Assembly: GCA_945643635.1 (NCBI GenBank)
Contig: CALZFC010000019.1
Span: 1,256,001-1,320,000, forward strand
DNA: 64,000 bases
DNA from: Allodiplogaster sudhausi
Taxonomy: Eukaryota; Nematoda; Chromadorea; Rhabditida; Diplogasteridae
Direction of reading: 5' to 3'
Numbering within the stretch: the first letter of the stretch is position 1; each line of letters starts with the position of its first letter. A program made the position numbers and the translations under genes. Below the pieces are notes generated by a model. The model searched no databases. It was not told the origin of the DNA and worked only from the letters and a program-made list of their open reading frames with translations. Shown piece by piece: positions 23,386 to 35,881 of this stretch.

Positions 23386-24086
23386 TTTTCTCCTCCTTCT
23401 CCTGTGCACGTCTATCCACCTGCGGATTCTTGCAAAGCGTCGTTCTACTGGCTCTTTGTGCGGCATATGCCTTTACGTGCAAACTCGGCCGGACACGTGG
23501 TGTCACCTGCCCATTTCTTCTTACCTCGACCCCCCTCCTTTCCCATTTCTCTCTTCTCCCTGGATCTTCTCTTTCCACTCTCACGAAGGGATTGTGAGGA
23601 CGTTCAGGAAGTGCCAGTTCGATTGGATACTCTTTCAACAACAGACAGATCATCTTTCACTTCCTTTTTTTCATTTTTACTCTTTTTATGCAATTCATCT
23701 ATCAATTTGAGCGGTCTTCTGCTTTATTTATGATTACGAAGTCATATGCGTACGTGAAGAAATTTATTTTTATTACTTTTCATTTCTTGTCCTATAAATG
23801 TTCATTATCCACATCTTTATACGGTTGAATGAAAAGGGCGTACTCGAGAAAGAAAAATTGAAGAGAGTGCGAATCGTCGTCATCTTCTTCCTTTTCTACA
23901 ACGAAATCGTCATCGTCGTTCACCGTCCACTCTCGTTTTCTGAATCTCACATTACTTTACATTACTTTATAGTGTGCTCGGAGATTGCGAATCTTCTCTC
24001 AGCGCTGGTGGAAAAGGGCTTGCAGAGATTTGTCTGCTGAAAAGCATGCTCAATGAGACAAGGAAGAAGCGGGGGAATTTTTTTCC

Positions 24087-24470
24087 CTCTTTCTCTCTCT
24101 CTATCTCTCTTTCTCTCTCTCTTTCTCTCTGCCTCTCTCACTTCCTCATTTTCATTCCCTCTCGCTCCCTCGCTACTTTCGTTTTTGCTGTACCTCTCTC
24201 CCTCGCATGTTCACCTCTCACCATTTTCACAGACTGTCCGTGCAATTAGGCAAACGCGGTGTCATCCTCTCTGTTATCTGAAAAGAACTCCTCAAATGTC
24301 CCCAAGCGTCTTTCTCTGATTCGAAAAAGACATCCTGCCTCCTTTAGTCATTCATCGTTCTTGTCCACCTCCTGCAGAGAGAGAGAGAGAGAGAGAATGA
24401 AATTTAACGAAATAGAGAGGGAGAGGGAGCAAGAGAAAGGAGAAAATGAGAGAGAGAGAGAAATAAAGTA
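24087..24470 (+). repeat. CT then GA microsatellites
   Basis: A CT-rich tract at about 24087-24145 and GA-rich tracts at about 24377-24396 and 24414-24470. Confidence 0.8.
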
Positions 24471-25062
24471 AGAGAGAAGAGAAGACACTTCCTCTTTTTT
24501 TTGCCGTGGACGCTCCCTCGGGAGATGTCCAGGGTGTTCGCACAGCTCCTTCAGCTACTCAGCCGTTTCCACGTTCGCACTAGCCAGACTGAGAGAGCGA
24601 CTGGTTAAAAGACTGCATGAAGTAAGAGAGTCAGGCAGTTAGATGAGCTTGCCAGATAGTGTACTTATGCCTTTTTTCTTTGCTACTCTGACATAATGGT
24701 TATCTCTCGTGTCATTTTCGGCCAGTCTTCGACACAAAGTCGTTTCGTTATTTATCAGAAATCCCTCGCTGGACCATAAATATATGTACATACATATGTA
24801 CATACATGCATTTGTCTGTTGTTCATACTAGTCGCCCCTTGGTACCCTTCCCCCTTGTCTTGGCTTCCCCCTCCCTGCCCCTCCTCCTCATCTCCCCTTC
24901 CTCGTCCCTGCCTTGTTTCATCCATCTCGCCCCTTCCCTTCCATGCTCGAAACTGTCATGAATGCTTCATTCTGAACTCCTCCCACCCTTCCAATTTGTA
25001 TGTAGCATTCTGCCATCATCTGCCACCTCATTTTCATTCAACTTCCGCCCTCTTTCTTCTCT

Positions 25063-25102
25063 CTGTCTCTCGTTCTCTCTTTCCCTCTCTCGCTCTCGCT
25101 CG

Positions 25103-25143
<41 letters not shown>
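25063..25143 (+). repeat. CT microsatellite with CG interruptions
   Basis: (CT)n punctuated by CGCTCTCG-like units, ending CTCGCGCG. Confidence 0.9.
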
Positions 25144-25418
25144 GCGATCTCTGTCATTACCTTCGAGGGCCTCTGTAATGATGTCCTTCAGCTCTACTGT
25201 TCTGGAAGCACCGACTTAAAGTATTCAAAACAGCCAAATAAAAATAGGCAGTTATGGGAGATCCTTTCTTCCCGACACCAACGGTTTCTCCCACCAACAG
25301 TTCCGTTTTATTTATACCACGATGAGTCATTTTAAATAAGCAGATGATGTTAGTTATTTTGTGTTAACATCTGTCATGTTTTCTTAAAAAAAATCACAGC
25401 TGTTCTACTTATGGTTAA

Positions 25419-25526
25419 GTCATGCAATTTGAATAAACAAAAATCGACATTCAACATTCTTTTGTATATAACCAAATATACAAAAGAATGTAGAATGTCG
25501 ATTTTTGTTTATTCAAATTGTATGAC
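25419..25526. repeat. Long near-perfect hairpin (about 50-bp arms, 8-nt loop)
   Basis: Arms 25425-25468 and 25477-25520 pair over 44 positions with one mismatch. Pairing extends outward for about five more positions to 25419 and 25526. The loop is TAACCAAA. It is compact enough to be a precursor-RNA-like stem or a minimal palindromic MITE. There is no TA-CAGT terminus, so it is not a small copy of the fold-back elements. Confidence 0.9.
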
Positions 25527-26760
25527 AAACATACTTATTTGTGTTTCAATTGTATTCTTTATGTGCTACAGCATCGATACAAGAATGTACATACATATAT
25601 GTAAATGCACCCAACCGTATCTTACAAATCGCATTTTGAGGAGATTTGTCATTGAATCTCATCAAATACTTCTTCTTCACAATTCGCGTAGTTCTATGTA
25701 TGCAATTCTTGAAATATTAAGAAATGTTCATACCAAATATTCAGGGCCGAAGCGCGTGAAATTGTGCTGGTGTCTTCTAATTTTGCCAGCAATGCATCAA
25801 CGTATTTCAAGGAAGAATGAATGAAAAGTCAACGCAGGACGCATTGTGACAGAGGAAGAAAGTGATGGGCGAGCATTAAGAGAATTCCACTTTCTGCCCT
25901 CCTCGTCCTCTTCAACAACTGTTCTCCTGTTCTTCTCTCTTCTGCTTAGAGTGCAACGAACGAAGGAGAAACTGCAAAAGAAGAGGTCAGAAAACATCGC
26001 TATCTCTTATTTTTATACATCTTTTCAGACTATTTCAAAGGCATTCTCTAGTTTCTCAATCTCTATCGCTTTATCCTGTTTTGTCACGAAAAGAAACAAA
26101 TCGGAATCACACGAGCAAACAAAGTTTTACATTCATTCTGAGAAAAATAAGATCAAACGAAAACAACGAGTGCTAAAATGGGTATTCATCTTTCACTGGT
26201 CTTTCTCTTTCTCAGGCAAGAACAAAATGCAGACTTGAATATTATGTTTTGAATTTTTTTTTAATACACTATTACACATTTTTCGGTTTTATGGCATGGC
26301 GGAACTGGAATTCAAAATTGACAATAACATGACACAGTAGTTTTCTGGAATTTGATATGGTCATCCATCATTATGAGTGATGTAGGAATTCTGCTCTGTT
26401 TTGACTCGGCGCAATATGATATTTCGAAGTCATGATTTATATAGAAATTTGATGTTTATATAATCCTCTTAATATGCCTTGTATGGAGGGGGGCAGAAAA
26501 CACAAGTATCGTATCTGCCATGAGATAAGAGAGGGGAGGGATGGAACAACACTCCGTCGTCATCTAGAACGCAAGAGCATGATGCGATTAAGACGAGAGG
26601 AGAAAGCGGATCTGGTTGATAAGCACAGAGTTATTGAGATGATTCATGGCGTTTCCTTTCTGATTGCTCGTCTCTTCTCTCTATTATCATCTTCTGATTG
26701 GGCGGAGATTGTCCCTCTTTGTGAGTCTCTTCAGGATGAGCTTCTTGCAGAGTCCCTGAA

Positions 26761-27000
26761 ATGGAGTGTCCGAATGACGCGGTTCTCTTCGACCCGCGTG
26801 ACAATGCAACCCAGCAGCTGCTCGACCGCCTCCATCTCTTTCAGCAGTCAGTCCTCTCTCTCTTTTTTAGCACCTTTGTTTTAAAGAGGTTTATTAAGAG
26901 TATTTTAAATCTTGTTTCAGAAACTTTCTTCCTCTTCTGTTCTCTCTCTCCATCAATCTCACTCTCTTTCTCTCTCCCACTCTCTCTCTCTCCATCTCTC

Positions 27001-27032
<32 letters not shown>

Positions 27033-28459
27033 CAGATTGTATGCCCCTGTACACGGAGTGGTGTGCATCGTGCTGTGTGTGTTCGGCCTGCTGACGAATG
27101 CAGTTCACATCGCGGTGCTCTCTCGGCCGGCGATGCGAGCCTCGGCCGTGAATTGTCTCCTTACGGCGGTCAGTCCATTCCATTCTAGTGAGTTATGCCA
27201 TTCTACCGTAGTCTCCTGTGACAAGGCAATCACGTAATCTTCTAAGACGCTGACAAACGCTGAATTGCCAGAGATCTCTCACGACCATTTTTTGTGTGTA
27301 GGTTGCCGTCTGCGACGTGGGCACAATGGCCAGCTACCTCATCTACATTCTCCACTTTGTCATTCGGCGTCGGCACACTTGGTTAGATTGTCACACCAGA
27401 ATGGACTGGGTGCAGAGAGATCACAGACATTAGATATGCAGAGAAAGAAGAAGCAGAGGAGAAATGGTCTGAATTAAAAGAACATCCGCGAGCGTGTTAT
27501 GTGTCGAGATTGCATCAATCTCTCTCTCTCTCTCTCTGTTTTCCTTACTCGTCTTCTCCTCTCTCTCTCTCTCTCTTCCATTCTCTCTCTCCCTCTCCTG
27601 CCCTCTACTCTTCCTGCTTTCTCTGAAACAGAAGAGCGAGCTTTGTCTCACCAAACCACCTTGTTACGCGGCCTTCTTCATCAGTCCGCTTGCCATAAAA
27701 CGACGCGCTCTTTTTCTTTTCTCCTCGGCGCCGAGCCCTTTGCCTAAGGCGGATTAAAGTAGATTAAAGGGGGATAAAGCATAAAATGTGTCGGCCATGC
27801 TCCGCGTGGAAGTGCCTGCCCGGCCAGGGGTGCCTTCGAATTCTCGCAACTTCTACCACAACGCGAATAAATCAGTCTGGAAAGAATTTTTTCCTGGACG
27901 ACAAACCGCCCTCGGGACATTTTAGACATTTTTTATGAACCAACAGCCGCAATATCTTCTCCTCAAAAGATGACGCCGTTAGTGATGAATTCGATGAGAA
28001 CTCCTTCATCCGCCCAGCTTATGAAGAGTCGAAGAATACATAAATCACGCAGTGTTGGCGGTTGAGGGAGACAGTGAGATCTTTATTACATTTGCAAGAT
28101 ATGAGTTGTGGAAAAGATTCATAAAGGGATTATTGCAAACAAAACCAGATAGAAATCACGAACTTCTAATCTTTCATTGTGAATGGAAGTAGCAAAATCC
28201 AACTGTCATTTAAAGATCAATAAATATGTACACAAATGGCCCATTCGAGAGTGCTGACTAGCGGAGCTTCGCTTCTAGCTTTTTTTGCCTAAATATTTCT
28301 GTCGCAGTTGTGTTTGACGATGCAAAAGGGAAGAGGAATCCCATGGGAGGCAGCTGGACTATTTATCAATCTGCCCGCATCTGCAAAGAGAGAACGGCAT
28401 GGGTATCTTCCTCGAACTGATACAGGAGAAATGGGAAGTGGAGGGATCAAAGAGAGATT

Positions 28460-28500
<41 letters not shown>

Positions 28501-30769
28501 CACGCGAGTGCGAAAGAGACCGAGCGAGAGATAAAGAGATCGACAGAGAGAGAGAGAGAGAGACGAATGGTAGGTGCAGAACAAACGATAGCAAGAGTGG
28601 AAGAGGAAGAATCGCCAGGGAGCATGTGACAGCGAGATGGCCTCTGACGTATTTTCCTGATATCTTCTCCGATTATCGTGCTTTTGAGTCTTAGGTTCTT
28701 TATGCTGGATAGGAAAATGCTGGATTCGGGTGACGTGGTAAGACAGATATAAAATTCAATGTCATTAGCGAAATTGATAGATTTGTAGCTCAAGAGTATA
28801 TTTAAAAAAAAACACTGGAAACGAAGAAAGAAAGATTAGAAGGTCATCATCAGTTGACAGAGACGAATTCTTCAGAGTCTATATACTATTTCAAAGCAAT
28901 TCTATCATGATTGCAGTTCGCCGACATACACGCACGGCTGGATGCAATTCCTGCTGTGGCACGTCGTCCTGTCCATCACCCTCCACACAACGTCCCTCTG
29001 GCTCGCGGTAGCCATGGCCTTCATTCGAAGGATGACTCTCAGGGTCGCGCGGCTCAACAGGTGCCACAGCATCAACATTACTTCTCCTTTGCTTGAAAGA
29101 TCATCTCCTGCACTCTTTAATAAAATATTAATGATATAAGCGAAAGTTGGATTGCAGTCGCTGGCAGCGGCCGGAGTTCGCTTGGAAGATCTGTCTGCTT
29201 GTCTACGCCGCAGTCTTCATCGCCTGTGCACCCAACACTTTCGTCCACGACATTGCCGAGTCAGACAGAGCAAAGACAATACAAAACAAAGACAATTCAT
29301 GGATGCATTTTATTTATGAAATATTTCTTTCTTTATATTTTTTTCTCTCTTTCAATGTCATAATATTGATTGTTAAAGATATGGCCATGAGATGTGGCAT
29401 CCCGCACCACAATGCGTCGGTCTCTACCCGGCGAATTACACGGAGAGAATATACACGTTTCACGTCAGTCCGAGTTTTCAAGCTTTAGATTTATTAGATT
29501 TTCTCTCAATTAATACTCTTAATCGAATGCCCTATTTGAGGTGTCAAAGTTTGCGACTGCGAACAACTGTCGCTTTTTCAAGCTGAATATTTGGATGATC
29601 GGTATTCTATTTAAGGTTTGTATCACCAATTTCTTATCATGTTTTCCAATACACGCCTTGTTTACGCCTCTGAATTTCCTCTTTTAATGTTCAGGTGATA
29701 CCTTGCATTCTCCTGTTTGTGCTGTCACTTGGCCTAATGCAAAGGTTACGCGAAGCAGAAACAAAAAGAAGAAAGCTCACGAACGCCTCGTCAAATGCTC
29801 ATTCCATCAGCAAAAAGTATGTTCATACAGTTCATCATTTTAAAAACGTATGCAACTCGACGCACAATGTTGTCAAAATCAACTCGATATCTTTCAGAGC
29901 GAAAACCGATCGAACAACAGCGATGTTGATAGTTATCTTGGTTGTTTTCCTAATCACAGAGCTGCCTCAAGGAATCATATCAATTCTCTGCGCCATTTAC
30001 ACGGCTGATGTCCACAAGTTCGTAGACGATTTTCGAATTAATTTTCCCAAATGTCCTTATGAATTTATGGCTCACGTGCTGCAAGCACGAGAAAAGTATA
30101 AAAAAATTTCTTTTTGCAGATATTTATATTTCTATCTTGGCGATATCCTTGATCTGCTATCATTGCTCAACTCTTCGGTCAATTTTGTTCTCTACTGCGT
30201 GATGAGCTCTCGGTACCGGAAGACCTTCTGGACCGTGGTGCTTCCTGCGAATGCTTACAAGTCAGTCAGAAGAGTTATTCTCGCTTGCCTTTCGAATGTC
30301 ATGTACATCCATGCATATGTATGTCCAAGGCTCCTGTATTGACATTGTCCATATATCATCTCCTTTAAGATATTTTGCTGCCCGCGCAACAACAACGGCC
30401 ATCTCAAACCATTCGCGGATACCGAGCTTTAAGAATAACAAGTAAGTTGTTTATCCTGCAAACTGTTAGACGTAAGGAAGTAAATATTCACCTTAAAGAA
30501 ATATTCTCGTGGAATCTCATAATGATCTTGTTTGATAATTGAGCCGTCGATGCCTAAGTCGAGATGAGTCATACGCTCCTCTGGGCACTGCGTCTCACAT
30601 CCCGATGAACACGCTGTGCACCCTGGCCGAGTCTCCTCCGAGTGGCTGTGAACTCCTCGTCCCGAAGGAAGTCAAGAGGGTCTCCATCACCCCTCCGCCC
30701 GCTCCTTCCATCGCAATCATCGCCACTGGTCCCGACGGGAAAGGCATTTCGCTCAACGGGGTACAGTAA
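26761..30769 (+). CDS. DMSR-like (dromyosuppressin/FMRFamide-type) peptide GPCR
   Basis: Class A neuropeptide receptor of the plasma membrane. Exons: 26761-26846, 27036-27168, 27302-27381, 28917-29060, 29158-29259, 29379-29463, 29550-29615, 29695-29816, 29898-30260, 30370-30441, 30544-30769. All phases agree and give 492 residues. TM1 includes VHGVVCIVLCVFGLLTNAV. TM2 follows VAVCDVGTMASYLIYILHF. TM3 carries HVVLSITLHTTSLWLAVAM, diagnostic of the nematode/insect DMSR group. The usual DRY position reads AFIRRM. TM6 has KTDRTTAMLIVILVVF and TM7 has LNSSVNFVLYC. N-glycosylation motifs are NAT at the N-terminus and NYT in loop 2. The third extracellular loop is unusually long (about 40 residues), because the frame stays open from 30022 to 30119 where an intron might be expected but no in-phase GT-AG pair of normal size fits. 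The family call is from motifs; the ligand is not inferable. Confidence 0.88.
26940..27034 (+). repeat. CT microsatellite at a receptor 3' splice site
   Basis: (CT)n running straight into the acceptor TCCAG at 27031-27035 of the TM1 exon. Confidence 0.92.
27382..28916. other. 1.5 kb intron of the receptor gene with CT and GA tracts
   Basis: The longest intron of the receptor. It contains a CT tract (about 27518-27605) and GA tracts (about 28455-28495 and 28545-28562). Open frames inside are low-complexity. Confidence 0.7.
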
Positions 30770-31921
30770 CCTCGATCACTTATAAGAAACTAAATACTCT
30801 AGGTTTTTTAACTAGTCCTTTTGATCCAGACAGCTTTCCTCGATAATGCACAATAATTCCACAACTGTGATGATAACTAAACAGAGCACGAGTTTGCCGG
30901 CTACACAGAAAGCATGAAGAGATTACAGTGAACGAATGGATAGTTTTCAGAAAATAAGATGCATGGTTAATTTCAGGAATATTTCCTCTGAAGTGTCTTC
31001 TCCCAATGCATCCTCTTCTCTCCTCTCGTGCTCGTCTAAGAGAAAGAGAAAGAGAACCCTGGCATGCCTAGCAGTCCCTCCCTAGCTGCTTCCCTTGTGT
31101 GTACTTACGACGTCTTAATGATTGATACTCATCCTTTTATTTTCGTCTCAAGGTTTTACCCGTCATATTAGTTTGCATATGCTGCCTGCGTACAAATATA
31201 TTATTTTATTTTGAATTTCAATTGCATGCTTAAGGTTAAGCTATGCGGAGAGTCACTGTTTCAACGAGTCCATAAATTTCGCAGAGTATTTGCGAAACCG
31301 CGTGTTCACTTGATAATCAAGAAATCAAATTGAAAATATTTTTTTCGTTTAATAGTAAAACTCACCGAATTTTATAACTGCATGCCGATTACCATTTAGT
31401 TAAATATGCACGAATTGTAAAATTAGTTGTCCGAGATTATATTGATCTTACTCGATTTTGTCTACTTTTCAATCCTTCCAAATAGAGATTCTTAATCTGT
31501 AGCATCTTGTAAAGATGCTTGCACAGTTCATGTCATTCAAAGGCCTTCTTTGATTTCTACGTGTATTCTGCCACGGAATAAGTAGATAGGAAAACGAACG
31601 GTGCCATTTTTGCTTGTTGCTATTTGTAATCATAATACAATGACGTGTGAAACTACTGTTTTGAAGCCAATAAAGGTTTGCACTTACCATTTTGTTTCCA
31701 GTACAATCGCCATTCTAGCAACTTTATTGAATCGAAAAATTATTTTGGACCAACAATATCAACAAGCACATCCCTAACAACCCTCCAAGCAGAAGATTTA
31801 GACATATTTGATATATAAAACTCGCATGCAAATGTACATTTGTACAGTCAATACATAACAGAGCTACAGAGCTCACATCAAAGTCTAGCTTATTCTAATG
31901 TCATCCACACCGCGACTGCGT
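30770..31921. other. Intergenic between convergent genes, nothing seen
   Basis: 3' flanks of the receptor (+) and the chitinase (-). There is no coding chain or repeat of note. Confidence 0.5.
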
Positions 31922-34254
31922 TCAATTGTTGAGTCTGACGAATGTCCCGCTGGCCTCGTCATAAGTTGTGCCTGGAGGGCAGCTTCTGGTCACCCAAGCA
32001 CCGCCAATGCACTCGTCGTACTTCTTGGCATCTTTAACATTCCGTCGCATTGCACCTGGAAGAGTCAGTAAATCAGGTTTTTTTTTCGATTGCGGAAGAT
32101 GAAAAGAAACAGGCTAAGAAGAAGTAAATTGTCCTAACCACCGTTGCATTGGTTGTTGCTGCCGCCTCGCGTTGTCTTCCCTCCAGCAGAAGTCGTTGAT
32201 TTGACTGGACGACTCGTTGTCGTCGTTGGCTTCACCGCCGGAGAATCTAAAGCATATTTCAAAATCGAAAATAAATACATATACAAGATACATATTTCAT
32301 TAATACTTTCAGTTTTGAAAGCGCGATTACGTTTTCATCGGTTATTACAACAGCTTGATCTGCATCTCAACACGTGTTTGAGTCTCTCACCGTTGTCTCC
32401 AGCAAGTGAATCCTTGATGACTTGATGGAGCGGATAGTAGGCAGCAATGTCATCGAAGTCGAGAGTCCACGTGAAGGCGCCGCCGTAGCCGGACGAGCGA
32501 ACGACTTCCATCTAAGAATCAGTAAGAAAGACGTCATTCTTTTCCTTCGAATGCCACACTAACTAATACATTTGTCACAATCAAATGTTCCTAGACAAGA
32601 CCTTCTTGGCGACAGATTCCGCGTCGTCGAAGCCGTAGCATCCTTGCTGGCCACCCGAGAGCGTGGCTACTTTGTATGGTCCCTCCTCTGCTTGGATCAC
32701 ATTTCCCGGCAGCTTGTCCAGCTTTATAAAGATGTTTTAAAGTAAATAGAAAAGATTGTTTTATTGATAAAAATAATTCGAATTATCAATGCACTCGTCA
32801 ACCTCAAAATATGCGGCGTATCCTTGTGTCTGAGTGACGGACTGAGCAGGCGCCACCGAGATGAAGGATCCTCCTTCAATAAAAATGCCGTTTTCAAATA
32901 TCTTATGTAAACAATTAAATCTATAAGAAGCAGGCAACGTTGAACAAGCCGAAAACCTTGACGGCACTGAGACTCCGATGAGACGAGCCATCCTCGGCCA
33001 TACACTGGAATTCCCAGTAGAAGCTTCTCGGCGGGCACGCCCATCTTCTGCCACATTTCCATCGCTTGAACCTTTAATTAAATAGAATAAAGTATGTGCA
33101 AAAAAACTCAACTACAATCTATTTTAATTTTCCCGAGTATTGAAATCTAAATGACGTGCATTCTCTTACTTCGGTCAGCCAAAAGGCAATAAAATTCAAG
33201 GCAGAGTTTTTGGCCCGCTTAACAACAGACAAAGAAAAAGAGATGGTCGCACCGTCTCTGGAAAGGACGCTTGATTGCCGATGGAAGTGCTCCAGCCCCC
33301 GTAGAAGTCGTAGGTCATCACATTGAAGAAGTCAGCCGACCTCATCATTTAACACTTTTAAAACTTGTTTTAAATCGTCGAATAAAATGTATACTTTGCA
33401 AGAGCAGCCGCATCGTAGCCAGCAGTCCAAGAAGAGCCGGCCGGCACAGCCAGAGTCACGAGTTTGCCGTTCGACGCAGCTTTTAGTTTCTGCATATGCA
33501 TACTATGTACATGTATACGTACGTATATATGTATGAATGCATTTATTTTAGGAACTTATAAAAGTCCGCATGTTATTGTTCAAGAAATTGTTTTGTACAA
33601 TGAAATGTCGACCTGAATGAAATTGACAAAGTCTTCAGCTTGTGCGCTGTTCGGATACTCCCAATCAATGTCAATTCCATCAAATCCGTTCTCCTCTGCC
33701 ATTGTCCACGCTGTCTGCACAAAGTTGCTCACCGCCGTATCCGATGCGATGAGTGGCTGAGAAATGTTATTAAATCAAGATATATATTTTTGTTCACAGG
33801 GATTCAAAAGCACCGTGAATGCCCAGGACAGCGTTGCTCCGCCAATGGAGAGAATCGTCTTGAGGCCCGGCTGAGATTGCTTCAACTGATTCAAACCAGC
33901 GAAGCCGCCCTTGTCGATGTCGGCGAAGGAGTCGAAGGATCTAAACGAAAAAGATATTCTACGTTTTTTATTTAAAAGCTAATTTCTGATTTCTAACTGG
34001 GCTCCAAAATTCGTCGCGTTGATTGCAGCGAATGCATAGAAGATGTGAGTACACAGGTTCACTGGGATCTGAACAGAACATAACAAAGAGAGAACAAAGA
34101 AGCATTTTAATTCCAATTTAAAAAGTAGGTGTTTGTTAGTGTGTAAAAAGACGTTAAACATGAAGGATACATTCGCAGAAGAAAGCGTGTACGGGGCCGG
34201 TCGATACACGGCCCAGCTCTCGTAGTAGCATCCACGCACAAAATCAGTCGCCAT
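31922..34254 (-). CDS. GH18 chitinase with degenerate chitin-binding tail
   Basis: Endochitinase hydrolysing beta-1,4-GlcNAc bonds, likely extracellular. Minus-strand exons: 34254-34171, 34068-33998, 33940-33814, 33756-33613, 33489-33395, 33340-33253, 33071-32957, 32873-32803, 32721-32602, 32511-32391, 32246-32139, 32055-31922. All phases agree and give 425 residues. Family marks are GCYYESWAVYRP near the start, LCTHIFYAFA, LKTILSIGGA, the catalytic FDGIDIDWEYP (DxxDxDxE complete, proton-donor Glu present), FFNVMTYDFYGGW, LLLGIPVYGRGW, and GGAFTWTLDFDD at the barrel end. A Thr/Ser/Lys linker follows, then a short CBM14-like segment (YDECIGGAWVTRSCPPGTTYD). That segment has only three cysteines instead of the usual six, so chitin binding by it is doubtful. 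The signal peptide probably comes from the upstream exon at 35452-35279, described separately. Confidence 0.93.
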
Positions 34255-35278
34255 CTCAATTATTTGTTTACTTTAAAGAAACTTTTTGAAGTAAATAGTT
34301 TAATTGTAAAAATAAGCCTCAAATAAGTCTTCACTCATTTGTGCTGATGTCCCAAAACCGTGCAGTACTTTTATATCATATTTTTTAATATGTTCCAGAC
34401 TCATTTTTTTCATATAGCCATCCTACGAATAGACATTCTTTATTGTAAAGTCTAGTCTTCGTTTCATGTTCGAATTCCTGCTCATATTCTGGGCACGAAT
34501 CACGACATTCGGGAGTGCCCCTCTAGCGAGCCTTTTGTGTATGTTTACCAACATTGTCGCGTGATCGCGAGTTGAGGCTAAATTTGGAAAACTCGTGGGA
34601 TGCTGGGAAATATCTGTGCTCATATGACATAAATTCGTTGTATTATTCGCACCAACGACATGAGGAGATGCACGTCATTTTACACTTTTAGAAGCCTTCG
34701 ATTAAGTTAATGCAAATGAAAATTAGAACAGAGATTGATATACAGATTCTGTTTTAGAAACATCCGGAGATTTTTCTACCATCCCCTTAGCTTTCTGTAA
34801 AACAATATGAATCCGATTTTGCATTCGCATGCCGTGAAACGATGGAAAAAATAACAATTTCTCAAACATTCTCACATAGGATATAACTTTTTGTTACACG
34901 TTTCAAGGAAAGGGAATCAAGCGTCAAATGAAAGCTAAAGCAAATTGACCTTGAAAAATCCCTTCTCCAGGTATCAGTATTTGCAACTTCGAAGAGATTA
35001 CCATGCTCTATCAAGTAGAGCAATGACTTGAAGAGAAACTTCTGTTTAAGTAGAAACAAAACAATTAGATGATTAGCGACTGCTACAGTTTTCAGCTTTA
35101 AAATAATGCTTGTTGCTTACATACATACTTAGGTCTGCAGACGCTGAAGAACAAGATCTTATTTTGTTAGCGTGTATGTACTTAAATAATAAATTGAATG
35201 TGCTTGAAGGATTTATGGTTGGATCACGAAATAAAGAGGTCCATAATGTGTCTCTCAAACCCAAGTCATTCTTGCAAC
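34255..35278. other. Probable first intron of the chitinase gene
   Basis: About 1 kb between the candidate signal-peptide exon and the first catalytic exon. Nothing else recognised; the 66-codon frame at 34423-34623 has no known motif. Confidence 0.45.
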
Positions 35279-35452
35279 TTTAGCATCTGACAGTGCTTGT
35301 TGCGTCGAAGCTATCGAGGTGTTCCCATCCTGGGAAAGGGCGGAAGGCGTAGAAAAGCTACAAAGGAACACCCACGTGATGAACAGGAAATTCAGCAGCG
35401 AAGCTCCATCCGAGAGCATTCTTAACTTATTAAGAGAAAGACAGCACTTCAC
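35279..35452 (-). CDS. Candidate signal-peptide exon of the chitinase gene
   Basis: Minus-strand frame from ATG at 35452 (an internal ATG follows 11 codons later) to a GT donor at 35278-35277. It encodes 58 codons ending in phase 0, which matches the phase-0 start of the chitinase exon at 34254. It contains a hydrophobic stretch (LLNFLFITWVFLCSFS) followed by small residues (TPSALS), as expected of a secretion signal. The catalytic exons start abruptly at the GH18 domain without a signal peptide, so joining is attractive. The join is inferred from phase and position; it could also be an unrelated short gene. Confidence 0.5.
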
Positions 35453-35881
35453 ACTTTATTCTAGCCAGACCTCTAACTAATGTCCGCTGTTTATCTTTTT
35501 ATCTTTGTTTTTTTTTGCTGCTAAGTGTAATTTGACTAAACTATACTTGTTTGATAAAGGTAGCAATCTGCTAGTCAGACAAACAAGTTCATATTTGCAT
35601 TCCTTCGCACGGTGGTCGCTTACTGAGCCGTTCTAAATGCCATCTGCATACGCGTTAGAAGTAATAAAAAAGGACAACACTTTTACTCTTTGCTCATATC
35701 CGTCGTTGTCACTTCCTCTTTCCAATTTTTTCTTCTCCTTTCTATCTCAATAGTGCTAACGAGTCTTAGTAGCAAGGGCGCGAACACTGTTGATATATGT
35801 ATTTATACTACAAATTTTAAAACATTTATTTTAGATTTGAAATAAATCCAAATTAAGTACGAGCATTTGATAGATACGAGA
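35453..35881. promoter_or_regulatory. Shared divergent promoter interval (chitinase - / chemoreceptor +)
   Basis: 430 bp between two genes transcribed away from each other. AT-rich, with no specific element I can name. Confidence 0.35.

Larger units (their letters stand above)
13207..26760. other. 13.5 kb gene-poor desert rich in CT/GA microsatellites
   Basis: I find no exon chain with coherent phase or recognisable motif here. The open frames are translations of CT or GA tracts or short chance frames. The stretch holds many microsatellites, poly-C/poly-G runs (for example about 14566-14578, 16833-16845, 20822-20834), TACATA-type repeats (about 14937-14970, 21340-21360, 24781-24810) and two hairpins listed separately. 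It could include far-upstream promoter or non-coding exons of the receptor gene that starts at 26761. Confidence 0.5.

Noticed and set aside
26474..26884. 136-codon frame before the receptor
   Set aside because: It overlaps the receptor start exon in another frame and ends in the intron; more likely 5' leader. The frame from 26761 is required by phase with TM1.
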